Source: Prochlorococcus sp. AG-402-K22 (GTDB lineage: Bacteria > Cyanobacteriota > Cyanobacteriia > PCC-6307 > Cyanobiaceae). From it: 62,145 nucleotides of DNA. Under the pieces are notes generated by a model. That model was not told the DNA's origin and did not search any database. It worked only from the letters and a program-made list of their open reading frames with translations. How positions within the stretch are numbered: position 1 is the first letter of the stretch; the number at the start of each line of letters is the position of its first letter. The stretch spans positions 1-62,145 of the forward strand of contig QCIJ01000008.1 of assembly GCA_003216755.1 (NCBI GenBank). The letters run 5' to 3'. Shown piece by piece: positions 26,791 to 34,893 of the stretch. The position numbers and the translations under genes were made by a program.

Positions 26791-27585
26791 TTAAAGATTG
26801 CCTACTAAAGTTACTGTTCTAAATTCAATATCCTCAATTACTTTCCAAGGTTCAGCACCCCTTTCTGCAAATTCTAAATTTTTAAATCCTAGTTCTTTAA
26901 AATCACTTATAAAGTCTGATTCATACCATGCTCCACTAATACATCCTGTCCATAGATCATGATCATTTTGCAATCTTAAAGGAACTTTTTTGTTAGAGAC
27001 AATATCGCTAATTGCAATTCTTCCATTATCGTTTAAAACTCTTTTTATATTTCTTAGAAGGTTATTTCTAGATTCTGGACTTACCAAGTTTAAAACGCAA
27101 TTACTTAAAATAATATCAACCGATTTATCTCCGATTAATGGATTTAAATCTTTATCTAATTCATCAAGTTTTTCAATTGAACCTTCTAGAAATTCTGTAT
27201 TGTTGAAACCTATATTTTTTGTAACTTCCTTAGAGGCTGATCTAGATAGAGCAAGCATGGCAGGATTCTGATCAACTCCAATAACTTTCCCTTCTTTCCC
27301 AACAATTTGGGAACAAATAAAAGCATTTTTGCCGCTACCACTTCCAAGATCTAATACTATATCATTTTTTTGAACATATTTTGTTGGATCACCACATCCA
27401 TAGTCTTTTTCTATAACCTTTTGAGGAATTGCTTCAAGTAAATCGGGATTAAACCCAATTGGTGTACAAAGACAACTTTCTTTTTCTAGTGCGGCTGACC
27501 CATATCTTTTTTGAATCTTATCTTTATGATCGAATTCAATAGGTGCTTTATTCGATGCGTTTGTATTACAGCAACTTTCAGACAT
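26791..27585 (-). CDS. arsM: Arsenite S-adenosylmethionine methyltransferase-like
   Basis: A 264-residue SAM methyltransferase with the ArsM cysteine set. C38 and C40 lie in KESCLCTP, C163 in SNCVLNL and C215 in GCISGAW; the SAM motif LDLGSGSG is at 78-85. An additional CC pair sits at residues 5-6. ArsM methylates As(III) through three conserved cysteines, which appear to be present, so arsenic methylation is the best guess. The ATG at 27585 has AGGAG 13 bases upstream. An in-frame TTG at 27618 would begin inside the tail of the upstream terminator, so I prefer the ATG. Confidence 0.82.
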   Translation of the reverse strand: MSESCCNTNASNKAPIEFDHKDKIQKRYGSAALEKESCLCTPIGFNPDLLEAIPQKVIEKDYGCGDPTKYVQKNDIVLDLGSGSGKNAFICSQIVGKEGKVIGVDQNPAMLALSRSASKEVTKNIGFNNTEFLEGSIEKLDELDKDLNPLIGDKSVDIILSNCVLNLVSPESRNNLLRNIKRVLNDNGRIAISDIVSNKKVPLRLQNDHDLWTGCISGAWYESDFISDFKELGFKNLEFAERGAEPWKVIEDIEFRTVTLVGNL

Positions 27586-27616
27586 ATTTTCAAAAGGACT
27601 CCTAATAAATATAGCC

Positions 27617-27643
27617 AAAAAAAAGCCCCTGAAAAAGGGGCTT
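27617..27643 (-). terminator. Rho-independent terminator after the DUF4278 gene
   Basis: Read on the minus strand, AAGCCCCT and AGGGGCTT form an 8-bp G+C-rich stem with a 5-base loop, followed by a run of T residues. It begins 18 bases past the stop codon at 27661 and ends only 32 bases before the arsM-like ATG. It is the clearest intrinsic terminator in the window. Confidence 0.85.
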
Positions 27644-27660
27644 GTTCTTTTTAAATTAAA

Positions 27661-27834
27661 TTATTTAGTGTAATTTACACCTCTGTAATTTAATTCTGCT
27701 TTTTCATTACTTGAAGAAGCGTCATCCATTCTATTGGTGTATACGTTTCTTCTGTAGGTTAGTTCAACAAGTTGCTTTTGAGCAGCATCTTTGTTTTGAA
27801 CGTAGTTTTTACCTCTGTAAGTTAAAGTAGTCAT
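27661..27834 (-). CDS. DUF4278-domain small protein
   Basis: A 57-residue protein with two copies of the DUF4278 motif, TLTYRGKNYVQ at the N-terminus and AELNYRGVNYTK at the C-terminus, plus a central VELTYRRNVYTNR variant. Such proteins are frequent in Prochlorococcus; their function is unknown. The start is uncertain. Homologues that I recall begin at MTTLTYRG (27834), but in-frame ATGs at 27858 and 27870 would add up to 12 residues in unusually G+C-rich codons. That extra stretch also forms a hairpin, so it may be leader RNA. The gene ends at a strong terminator. Confidence 0.85.
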   Translation of the reverse strand: MTTLTYRGKNYVQNKDAAQKQLVELTYRRNVYTNRMDDASSSNEKAELNYRGVNYTK

Positions 27835-27926
27835 GTTCCGATGTGACAACACGGCCATCCCCCGTTCCATGGTATGACTCGAACTGCGCCCTCAAATGAG
27901 GGTGAACGAAAAGTAGCGGTTGCTAC
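27835..27926 (-). promoter_or_regulatory. Structured G+C-rich leader of the DUF4278 gene
   Basis: On the minus strand three hairpins follow each other: GTAGC-AACC-GCTAC at 27926-27913, CCCTCA/TGAGGG at 27902-27889, and CCAT...ATGG at 27872-27855, the last enclosing the upstream ATGs. The first hairpin would stand at the very 5' end if transcription starts 7 bases after the -10 box at 27938-27933. The base composition is clearly unlike the surrounding DNA. This may be a regulatory leader or carry a short in-frame extension of the protein. Confidence 0.5.
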
Positions 27927-27932
27927 AAAATA

Positions 27933-27938
27933 ATTATA
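27933..27938 (-). promoter_or_regulatory. Candidate -10 box for the DUF4278 gene
   Basis: TATAAT on the minus strand, placed so that a start 7 bases downstream coincides with the first base of the 5'-terminal hairpin at 27926. The fit between box and structure supports it, but no -35 is evident. Confidence 0.55.
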
Positions 27939-28087
27939 AGCGTATTTTTGTAAGGATGTCTAGCTTTTACAAATAGAAATGAAGATTTAATGTTTTTTTA
28001 ATTATTATCTTAGGTAAATTTTTTTATAAATAGTCTCTAAAAAGGATTATGTTTATATTTGGTTTAATCTTCATGTAACTATTTTTT

Positions 28088-28345
28088 ATGACAGGTTTTT
28101 TATATTTCTTGGGAAATACTTTGAGGTGGCCAGTCCTAAAGCCAAAAGAATTTTTTTCCCTACACGCGTATTTTTCAATTATTTATTTGATAACTTTTAC
28201 TTTGAGTAAATATGATGTAAGCCAATCAAATTTAGTTTTTACTTTAGGAATTCTCGCACCTCTTTTAATCGCTATTGGGCAAGGACTTCCAATTGATTGC
28301 CTTGATATGGAATCATCTTTGTTGAAGGAATTAAAAACTAAGTAA
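28088..28345 (+). CDS. Small conserved membrane protein, unknown
   Basis: An 85-residue protein with two likely membrane segments, about residues 25-41 (FFSLHAYFSIIYLITFT) and 49-67 (FTLGILAPLLIAIGQGL), and charged termini. I do not recognise a named family; it looks like a picocyanobacterial hypothetical. ATG start in a long A+T-rich leader shared with the divergent DUF4278 gene (217 bases to the leader start of that gene or less). Convergent with nfu downstream. Confidence 0.7.
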   Translation: MTGFLYFLGNTLRWPVLKPKEFFSLHAYFSIIYLITFTLSKYDVSQSNLVFTLGILAPLLIAIGQGLPIDCLDMESSLLKELKTK

Positions 28346-28366
28346 TATATTTTTAGTTAAAAATTT

Positions 28367-28612
28367 TTATAAAACCTGGACTACTTCGCTTATTTCAGGA
28401 ATCATTTCTTTTAACTTTCTTTCAATACCCATTTTTAGAGTCATAGTACTACTTGGGCAACTACCACATGCTCCTTGAAGTCTGACTTTGACAATTGGAC
28501 CATCTATTTCTGCAATCTCTACATTACCTCCATCAGATATTAAAAATGGTCTTAGCTCGTCAAGGACTTTTTCTACGTTTTCGTTTGTCAGCGAGAGTGT
28601 TTCAGTACTCAT
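28367..28612 (-). CDS. nfu: NifU-like C-terminal domain scaffold protein
   Basis: An 81-residue Nfu-type protein with the Fe-S scaffold motif CGSC at C49 and C52 ([14 protein letters not shown]). It also has [14 protein letters not shown], and corresponds to the C-terminal domain of NifU alone. In cyanobacteria this small Nfu is a main scaffold for [4Fe-4S] assembly, including for photosystem I. Length is typical. Single gene, divergent from mqo with 70 bases between the starts. Confidence 0.95.
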   Translation of the reverse strand: MSTETLSLTNENVEKVLDELRPFLISDGGNVEIAEIDGPIVKVRLQGACGSCPSSTMTLKMGIERKLKEMIPEISEVVQVL

Positions 28613-28628
28613 AATTTTGGATTAACTT

Positions 28629-28634
28629 TATAAT
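28629..28634 (+). promoter_or_regulatory. Candidate -10 box for mqo
   Basis: TATAAT in the 70-base divergent gap between nfu and mqo. It predicts a start near 28641 and a leader of about 42 bases ahead of the GTG at 28683. Consensus match only. Confidence 0.45.
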
Positions 28635-28682
28635 AAGCCTAGAAAGAAATCTGATTAATTGCAAAAAAGATAATTTTCTGTT

Positions 28683-30185
28683 GTGACTTCATTTAAAAAT
28701 CCCACTAATGACAATAGCTACTTTGATGCAGTCTTAGTAGGGGCAGGGATAATGAGCAGTACTTTAGCCCTCCTAATTTCAGAAGTTTTACCAGATATAA
28801 AGTTTCTTATTATAGAAAAATTAAATGCTCCAGGGAGTGAAAGTACTGGCGCTTTTAATAATGCAGGTACAGGACATGCGGCTAATTGCGAATTAAACTA
28901 TACACCTTTAGATGAAAAAGGAAATATAAAAATAGATAAAGCGCTCTCAATAAATCGTTCTTTTGAAACATCCATATCTTTATGGGCCTCATTGTATGAA
29001 GCAGGGAAAATTGATTTTAAAAAGTTTCTAAAATTTATTCCTCATATTAGCTTTGTGTCTGGTCAGGATAATATTTCTTTTTTAAAAAAAAGATTTCAGA
29101 AAATGACCGAAAATCCTGAATTTATTGATATGGAATTTTCTACATCTTTTAATGAAATCTCATCATGGGCTCCTCTAATAACAAAAGATAGGAATCCATT
29201 TACTAAAATTGCTGCTACCAAAATAGGTAGAGGAACAGATATTAATTTTGAGGCTCTCACAAAAGAGTATTTGTCATTAGTTTCTTTAAATAAAAATGTT
29301 GAAATTAGATACAAAACAGAATTAGTAGATTTAAAGAAAATTGATAAAAAACAATGGGAACTAGAAATTAGTTCAGAAGGTAGAAAAACTTCAATTAGAA
29401 CAGGCTATGTTTTTCTTGGTGCTGGTGGAAAAACAATTAATTATTTGCAAAAATCGAAAATTCCAGAAGCAAAGAGTTATGGGGGATTTCCTGTTAGTGG
29501 GAAATGGCTTATTTGCGAGAAAAAAGATCTAACAGAAAAACATAACTCAAAAGTTTATGGTAAAGCTGATATTGGATCGCCACCAATGTCTGTGCCTCAT
29601 TTAGATACCAGATGGATTGATAATAAAAAACTTCTTTTATATGGACCTTTTGCTGGATTTACAACAAAATTTTTAAAGCAAAGTTCATACTTTGACTTAT
29701 TTAGTTCAATTAAAAAGAATAATATTTTTTCTATGTTAGACGTTGGTTTCAAGAACAACGATTTAATTAATTACCTAATATTACAATCATTAAAGAACCA
29801 TAACTCAAGAGTTGAGAATTTAAAGAATATGATGCCATCAGCTAATCCTTCTGATTGGTATTTAAAGAATGCTGGTCAAAGAGTCCAAATAATTAAAAAA
29901 ACTGAAGGTGGCGGTTCTTTGAAATTTGGAACGGAGATTGTAAATTCATCTGATGGGTCATTATCTGCTTTGCTAGGAGCTTCTCCTGGAGCAAGTACAG
30001 CGGTTTCAATTATGGTTGAGGTTCTAGAAAAATCTGTTTTATTTTTAAACGATAAGAATAATCTTCAGAAAAAAATAAATGACTTAATTTATCCAGAACT
30101 ATCAGTATCAGTCTCTGAAAATTACAATACCTTTATAAAAGAAATTAAAAAAAGAAATAATTCCATTTTTGGTTTCCATCCATAA
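28683..30185 (+). CDS. mqo: Malate:quinone oxidoreductase
   Basis: A 500-residue FAD enzyme that oxidises malate to oxaloacetate and passes electrons to quinone at the membrane. The dinucleotide motif is [13 protein letters not shown] (17-29). [22 protein letters not shown] (positions 55-76) and the C-terminal [19 protein letters not shown] are Mqo hallmarks. Length is typical. The start is GTG at 28683. It stands alone between the divergent nfu and lepA (56 bases). Together with the NDH-1 subunit NdhB and the cta oxidase, it feeds the quinone pool. Confidence 0.93.
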   Translation: MTSFKNPTNDNSYFDAVLVGAGIMSSTLALLISEVLPDIKFLIIEKLNAPGSESTGAFNNAGTGHAANCELNYTPLDEKGNIKIDKALSINRSFETSISLWASLYEAGKIDFKKFLKFIPHISFVSGQDNISFLKKRFQKMTENPEFIDMEFSTSFNEISSWAPLITKDRNPFTKIAATKIGRGTDINFEALTKEYLSLVSLNKNVEIRYKTELVDLKKIDKKQWELEISSEGRKTSIRTGYVFLGAGGKTINYLQKSKIPEAKSYGGFPVSGKWLICEKKDLTEKHNSKVYGKADIGSPPMSVPHLDTRWIDNKKLLLYGPFAGFTTKFLKQSSYFDLFSSIKKNNIFSMLDVGFKNNDLINYLILQSLKNHNSRVENLKNMMPSANPSDWYLKNAGQRVQIIKKTEGGGSLKFGTEIVNSSDGSLSALLGASPGASTAVSIMVEVLEKSVLFLNDKNNLQKKINDLIYPELSVSVSENYNTFIKEIKKRNNSIFGFHP

Positions 30186-30241
30186 TTCTAATTAGCTAAT
30201 ATTAACCAAGATGTAATTAAGAGGAGAATTTTTCTTTCTAT

Positions 30242-32050
30242 ATGACTGATATATCGGTTTCAAAAATTAGAAATTTCTGCATAATCGCTCATATTGACCA
30301 TGGTAAATCTACTCTTGCAGATAGGTTGCTTCAAGATACTGGTACTGTGCAGCAAAGGGATATGCAAGAACAATTTTTGGATAGTATGGATCTTGAAAGA
30401 GAGAGAGGAATTACTATCAAGTTACAGGCCGCTAGGATGAAATATAAGGCTGACGATTCTCAAGAATATGTTTTGAACTTAATAGATACTCCAGGGCATG
30501 TTGATTTCTCTTATGAAGTTAGTAGATCTCTTCAAGCTTGTGAAGGCGCTTTACTCGTTGTTGATGCAAGTCAAGGAGTAGAAGCTCAAACCCTAGCTAA
30601 TGTTTATCTTGCCTTAGAAAATAATCTTGAAATAATTCCTGTTTTAAATAAAGTTGATTTACCAGGTGCTGATGCTGAAAAAATAAAACAAGAAATAGAG
30701 GAAATTATTGGACTCGATACATCTAATGCAATAAATTGTTCAGCAAAAACTGGAGTTGGTATTAAAGATATATTGGAAGCAATTGTAAGAAGAGTACCTC
30801 CTCCTCAAGATGAAATTAAACTACCTACAAAGGCACTCATTTTTGATTCTTATTATGATCCGTACAGAGGAGTTATTGTTTATTTCAGGGTGATATCTGG
30901 GTCTCTTAATAAGAGAGAAAAGATATTATTAATGGCGAGTAAAAAAAATTATGAACTAGATGAGATAGGAATAATGGCACCTGATCAGCAGCAAGTTGAT
31001 GAATTACATGCAGGAGAAGTTGGTTATTTAGCTGCTTCTATAAAATCAGTTGCTGATGCGAGAGTGGGAGATACCATTACGCTTTTAAATTCACCTGCCA
31101 ATGATCCTTTGCCAGGTTATAAGACAGCAAATCCTATGGTTTTTTGTGGCTTATTCCCTACTGATGCTGATCAATTCCCAGATTTAAGAGTATCTCTTGA
31201 AAAATTACAATTATCTGATGCAGCTTTAAAATATGAGCCCGAAACCAGTAGCGCAATGGGCTTCGGATTTAGGTGCGGATTCCTAGGACTTCTCCATATG
31301 GAGATTGTTCAAGAAAGATTAGAAAGAGAATATGACTTGGATCTAATCGTAACGGCACCATCAGTTATCTATAAGGTTAATTTAAATCAGCAGGAACATA
31401 TCTTTATTGATAATCCTTCTACAATTCCTGATCCACAACTTAGAGAATCAATAGAAGAGCCTTATGTGAAAATGGAAATTTATGCTCCCAATGAATTTAA
31501 TGGAACACTAATGGGTTTATGTCAGGAAAGAAGGGGAGTATTTATAGATATGAAATATATAACAACAGATCGAGTTACTTTGATTTATGAAATTCCATTA
31601 GCAGAAGTAGTTACAGATTTCTTTGATCAAATGAAAAGTAGAACCCAAGGTTATGCATCAATGGAATATCATTTGATTGGCTATAGAAAGAATGACCTTC
31701 TTAGATTAGATGTTCTAATAAATTCAGAAAGAGCAGATCCATTAACTTCTATTGTGCATAAAGACAAGGCATATGGAATTGGCAGAAGTTTGGTTGAGAA
31801 ATTAAAAGAACTAATTCCAAAACAACAATTTAAAATACCTATTCAAGCATCAATAGGTAGTAGGATTATCGCAAGTGAAAGTATTAGTGCTTTGCGAAAA
31901 GATGTTTTATCTAAATGTTATGGAGGAGATATTTCTAGGAAAAAGAAACTTTTAAAGAAACAAGCCAAAGGTAAAAAGAGGATGAAGGCAATGGGTAAAG
32001 TTGAAGTCCCTCAAGAAGCTTTTATGGCAGTCCTTAAATTAAACCAGTAA
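30242..32050 (+). CDS. lepA: Elongation factor 4 (LepA)
   Basis: LepA is a translational GTPase that back-translocates or helps assemble ribosomes. The 602-residue protein has the G1 motif AHIDHGKST at 16-24, switch region [18 protein letters not shown], and the LepA-specific C-terminal domain with [12 protein letters not shown] and a lysine-rich tail. Length is typical. ATG at 30242 with GAGGAG about 15 bases upstream. It is followed by a permease gene after 78 bases. Confidence 0.98.
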   Translation: MTDISVSKIRNFCIIAHIDHGKSTLADRLLQDTGTVQQRDMQEQFLDSMDLERERGITIKLQAARMKYKADDSQEYVLNLIDTPGHVDFSYEVSRSLQACEGALLVVDASQGVEAQTLANVYLALENNLEIIPVLNKVDLPGADAEKIKQEIEEIIGLDTSNAINCSAKTGVGIKDILEAIVRRVPPPQDEIKLPTKALIFDSYYDPYRGVIVYFRVISGSLNKREKILLMASKKNYELDEIGIMAPDQQQVDELHAGEVGYLAASIKSVADARVGDTITLLNSPANDPLPGYKTANPMVFCGLFPTDADQFPDLRVSLEKLQLSDAALKYEPETSSAMGFGFRCGFLGLLHMEIVQERLEREYDLDLIVTAPSVIYKVNLNQQEHIFIDNPSTIPDPQLRESIEEPYVKMEIYAPNEFNGTLMGLCQERRGVFIDMKYITTDRVTLIYEIPLAEVVTDFFDQMKSRTQGYASMEYHLIGYRKNDLLRLDVLINSERADPLTSIVHKDKAYGIGRSLVEKLKELIPKQQFKIPIQASIGSRIIASESISALRKDVLSKCYGGDISRKKKLLKKQAKGKKRMKAMGKVEVPQEAFMAVLKLNQ

Positions 32051-32128
32051 TTTTTTAAATTTAAAATTTATAGCTATTTATTTTTAAAAGAATTGGGTAT
32101 ATTTCAGTCATATCTGTAAAAAAAGATT

Positions 32129-32974
32129 TTGGATATTAACTCATTTAATCGTGTCGGCGTAAATATCAGAAAAGCTGGATTTCTAATTGTACTTTTTTAT
32201 CTTCTTGTTGTTTTAATAATGAAATTTTTAGAGGCCAATAATTTTTTTGGTTATTCATTTTCAACGTTAAGCAATGATATCTTTGCCCCTCCTTCGCTTA
32301 ATCATTTTTGTGGCACAGATAGATTAGGAAGAGATGTTTGCTTAAGAACTTTGCAAGGATCATCCTTAGCTATAGAAGTTGTATTCTTAGCTATTCTTTT
32401 TTCATTAAGTTTGGGTTTGCCATTGGGATTATTAAGTGGATATTTTGGTGGTTTTTTTGATAAATGCTTATCACTAATAATGGATACTATTTTTTCAATA
32501 CCTGTAATTTTGCTTTCAGTTGTTGTGGCTTTTGTATTTGGTAAGGGTATCCTTAACGCAGCTTTGGCATTGTGTATTGTTTATTCCCCTCAATATTTTA
32601 GATTAATCAGAAATCAAACAATATTGGTTAAATCCGAAACTTATGTGGAAGCAGCTAAAGTTTCAGGAGCTGATGTTCAAACAATTATTTTTAAGTATAT
32701 TCTCCCAAATGTAATAACACCTTTGCCTATTCTGCTTACACTAAATGCTGCGGATGCTGTTTTGGTATTAGGAAGTTTAGGATTTTTAGGTCTTGGTGTT
32801 CCTGCAGATGTCCCAGAGTGGGGAAGTGATTTAAATCTTGCTCTTGCCGCTTTACCTACAGGTATATGGTGGACGGCTTTGTTCCCTGGTTTGGCAATGT
32901 TTTTTTTAGTTCTAGGTCTTTCTTTTATAGGAGAGGATCTTGAAGAAATTTTTGATAGTCAAAATTTTGAATAA
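32129..32974 (+). CDS. ABC transporter permease, DppC/OppC type
   Basis: A 281-residue inner-membrane permease with about six hydrophobic segments and the BPD-type coupling loop EAAKVSGADVQTIIFKYILPN (split over residues 173-193). The periplasmic segment HFCGTDRLGRDV is characteristic of DppC/OppC subunits. The binding protein, second permease and ATPases are not adjacent, so it must work with partners encoded elsewhere; the substrate (peptide, nickel or other) is unknown. The start is TTG at 32129. Convergent with trmH-like after 2 bases. Confidence 0.88.
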   Translation: MDINSFNRVGVNIRKAGFLIVLFYLLVVLIMKFLEANNFFGYSFSTLSNDIFAPPSLNHFCGTDRLGRDVCLRTLQGSSLAIEVVFLAILFSLSLGLPLGLLSGYFGGFFDKCLSLIMDTIFSIPVILLSVVVAFVFGKGILNAALALCIVYSPQYFRLIRNQTILVKSETYVEAAKVSGADVQTIIFKYILPNVITPLPILLTLNAADAVLVLGSLGFLGLGVPADVPEWGSDLNLALAALPTGIWWTALFPGLAMFFLVLGLSFIGEDLEEIFDSQNFE

Positions 32975-32976
32975 AT

Positions 32977-33648
32977 TTATTTGCCTGTAATAGGATCAAG
33001 TTCTCCTTGATCATTCAACTTTGGATATTCTTTAGCTGATTTTTTATACACCGCAGCTAATTCTGGGTAACACCATTCAAAAAGTGTTTTTTGATATTCA
33101 TCAATATTTAAACCTTCTCCATTAGCGGGCAATATACCTTTATTTTTTCTTTGGCGAATAGCTTCAAATAATAATATGGAAGCAGCAACTGAAACATTCA
33201 GAGATTGAACCATACCTCTCATAGGTATTAAAATTGATTGATCAACCATTGATATAAGTTCATTACTTAGTCCCCATTTTTCTGCTCCTAAAACAAAACA
33301 TGTATTTTGAGAATAATCAAAATTTCTATAATCTACTGATTCACTATTAAGAGTCGTTCCATATAATTTAAAACCCTTATTCTTTAAATCAGATATTGCC
33401 GTGATAGAGTTTTCATGATTATTCAGTTTTACCCATTTTTGACTTCCTTGAGCAGTACTATTAAAAGTCTTAACGGCATTCGTTTTACTAATAAAATTTG
33501 CTTCGAAAACTCCTGCTGCATCACATGTCCTTAATATCGCGGATAAATTATGTGGTTTATTGACATCCTCAACTAAAACAGTCAGGTTTTTCATTCTGCA
33601 ATCTAAAACACTTTTGATTCGTTCAAATCTTCTTGGCAAAATTGACAT
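32977..33648 (-). CDS. trmH: SPOUT RNA 2'-O-methyltransferase, TrmH type
   Basis: A 223-residue SpoU-family enzyme that methylates ribose 2'-OH, most likely G18 of tRNA. Motif 1 NLSAILRTCDAAG is at 34-46 with the catalytic Arg40, motif 2 FVLGAEKWGLS at 118-128, and the knotted motif 3 IPMRGMVQSLNVSVAASI at 141-158. The 66-residue C-terminal tail fits the TrmH group I type with no N-terminal extension. tRNA as target is inferred from the family. Divergent from the 67-residue gene at 33745. Confidence 0.9.
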   Translation of the reverse strand: MSILPRRFERIKSVLDCRMKNLTVLVEDVNKPHNLSAILRTCDAAGVFEANFISKTNAVKTFNSTAQGSQKWVKLNNHENSITAISDLKNKGFKLYGTTLNSESVDYRNFDYSQNTCFVLGAEKWGLSNELISMVDQSILIPMRGMVQSLNVSVAASILLFEAIRQRKNKGILPANGEGLNIDEYQKTLFEWCYPELAAVYKKSAKEYPKLNDQGELDPITGK

Positions 33649-33744
33649 TTATAATTTTTTTACACTTTTAAATTATATTAAAAAAATATTGATTACCTAT
33701 TAAATCTCTTGGTTTATAATATTTTGGTAGTTTGAATTAACTCA

Positions 33745-33948
33745 ATGGCATACATAGAATGGGACTATACATTAATAACAAGTATGGTAGAAAAACAAGG
33801 GTGGGATTTACCTGAGCGTGAATCGGAAGAATGGAATAAATTTAACGATGAATTAGGAGAAAAAATGAGAGGTGTTGGACTTATTTTTGAAAAATATTGT
33901 AAATTTACTCCTGACGTAGGAGAAGGAGTTCATCTTCTAGATGACTGA
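33745..33948 (+). CDS. Small conserved protein, unknown
   Basis: A 67-residue acidic soluble protein (MAYIEWDYTLITSM, then a Glu-rich helix and KFTPDVGEGVHLLDD). I do not recognise the family; it looks like a picocyanobacterial hypothetical with normal codon use. ATG start in a 96-base gap divergent from trmH. It ends before an inverted repeat at 33966-33991. Real gene likely, function unknown. Confidence 0.72.
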   Translation: MAYIEWDYTLITSMVEKQGWDLPERESEEWNKFNDELGEKMRGVGLIFEKYCKFTPDVGEGVHLLDD

Positions 33949-33965
33949 TCATAAATAGTTTTAAA

Positions 33966-33991
33966 CCATTGATGTATCCCTTGATCAATGG
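33966..33991 (+). terminator. Probable terminator after the 67-residue gene
   Basis: CCATTGAT 33966-33973 and ATCAATGG 33984-33991 form a perfect 8-bp stem with a 10-base loop, 18 bases past the stop codon and followed by CTTATTAATTT. The T-tract is weak, so termination is likely but not certain. The remaining gap to 34126 shows no gene. Confidence 0.5.
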
Positions 33992-34126
33992 CTTATTAAT
34001 TTATAAGATAATAGAATTTCACTAAATTAGGACTGGCAATTATTAAGCCTTTATAAAGTTTGTACTCTAAAAAAAAATATTTTATCCCACAAAAAAGTTA
34101 TTTAATTTCTATATTTGAAATAAAAT

Positions 34127-34519
34127 ATGAAAAATAAATTAACCTTTTTATTCGATGGTGGTTGTCCACTTTGTTTGAGAGAAACAAATTTTCTAAAAAA
34201 GAGAGATGTCTTAAATCATATTGTATTTATAGATATTAATTGTAAGGATTATGATCAAAGTCTTTTTAATGACATCTCATATTCAGAAGCCATGTCAAAC
34301 CTGCATGGGATCATGGAAAATGGTGAAATTATTAGGGGACTAGATGTACTTGCATATTCTTATGAATTAGTTGGTTTAGGTTGGGTTTATTATCCCTTGA
34401 AGATTAAATTCTTATCCCCCATATTAAGACTGGTATATAAGTATTGGGCAAAATATAGACTTCAAATTACAGGTAGATCCGATATTGAAAAACTTTGTAC
34501 CTCCCAATGTGAACAATAA
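34127..34519 (+). CDS. DUF393 thiol-disulfide oxidoreductase-like (DCC family)
   Basis: A 130-residue DCC-family protein with the opening motif LFDGGCPLCLRE (residues 8-19, Cys pair CPLC), the feature that names the DUF393 family. The rest contains an aromatic YYPLKIKFLSPILRLVYKYW segment. It is predicted to have a thioredoxin-like fold; the activity is unproven. It opens a tight cluster with a TIGR03643-like gene (2-base gap), a DUF2256 gene (3-base gap) and a photolyase-like gene. This pattern recurs next to photolyases in other bacteria, so a role linked to that flavoprotein is plausible. Confidence 0.88.
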   Translation: MKNKLTFLFDGGCPLCLRETNFLKKRDVLNHIVFIDINCKDYDQSLFNDISYSEAMSNLHGIMENGEIIRGLDVLAYSYELVGLGWVYYPLKIKFLSPILRLVYKYWAKYRLQITGRSDIEKLCTSQCEQ

Positions 34520-34521
34520 AT

Positions 34522-34758
34522 ATGGAAAATATCGACATAGACAGAATAATAGAAATGTGTTGGGAAGATAGAACACCCTTTGAAGCTATTGAGTATCAAT
34601 TTGGTTTAAAAGAGGAAGATGCTATAAAAATTATGCGTCAAAATCTTAAACCCAAATCCTTCAAAGTCTGGAGAAAGAGAGTTTCGGGAAGAAATACAAA
34701 ACATATGGCGCTTAAAGATTCAACTAGATTTAAATCTACTCATAAAATAAAATTATAA
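34522..34758 (+). CDS. TIGR03643-family small protein
   Basis: A 78-residue basic protein. MCWEDRTPFEAIEYQFGL at 13-30, MRQNLKPKSFKVWRKRVSG and the KHMALK segment match the family I know as TIGR03643. The first half looks like a helix-turn-helix with an acidic start; the second half is strongly basic, so nucleic-acid binding is possible. Function unknown. It lies between the DUF393 and DUF2256 genes, with gaps of 2 and 3 bases, in a photolyase-associated cluster. Confidence 0.82.
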   Translation: MENIDIDRIIEMCWEDRTPFEAIEYQFGLKEEDAIKIMRQNLKPKSFKVWRKRVSGRNTKHMALKDSTRFKSTHKIKL

Positions 34759-34761
34759 ATT

Positions 34762-34893
34762 TTGAAAAATATTTCCACTAAAACTTGTCCTGTTTGCAAT
34801 AGGCCGTTCGAGTGGCGTAAAAAATGGAAAAACTGTTGGGATGATGTTATCTACTGTTCAAAAAGATGCAGTAAAAGGAAGTCCCAAATATGA
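34762..34893 (+). CDS. DUF2256 zinc-ribbon-like small protein
   Basis: A 43-residue protein too short for many gene finders. TTG start, then [16 protein letters not shown] and the second Cys pair in [10 protein letters not shown]. Four cysteines (CPVC and CSKRC) suggest a zinc ribbon, and the sequence matches the DUF2256 family closely. Its TGA overlaps the ATG of the photolyase-like gene (ATGA at 34890-34893), so the two are translationally coupled. DUF2256 genes sit next to cryptochrome/photolyase genes in many bacteria, hinting at a shared function. Confidence 0.88.
   Translation: MKNISTKTCPVCNRPFEWRKKWKNCWDDVIYCSKRCSKRKSQI

Noticed and set aside
27586..27618. TTG start of the arsM-like gene at 27618
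   Set aside because: It would start inside the tail of the terminator, leaving no leader; the ATG at 27585 has an AGGAG ahead.
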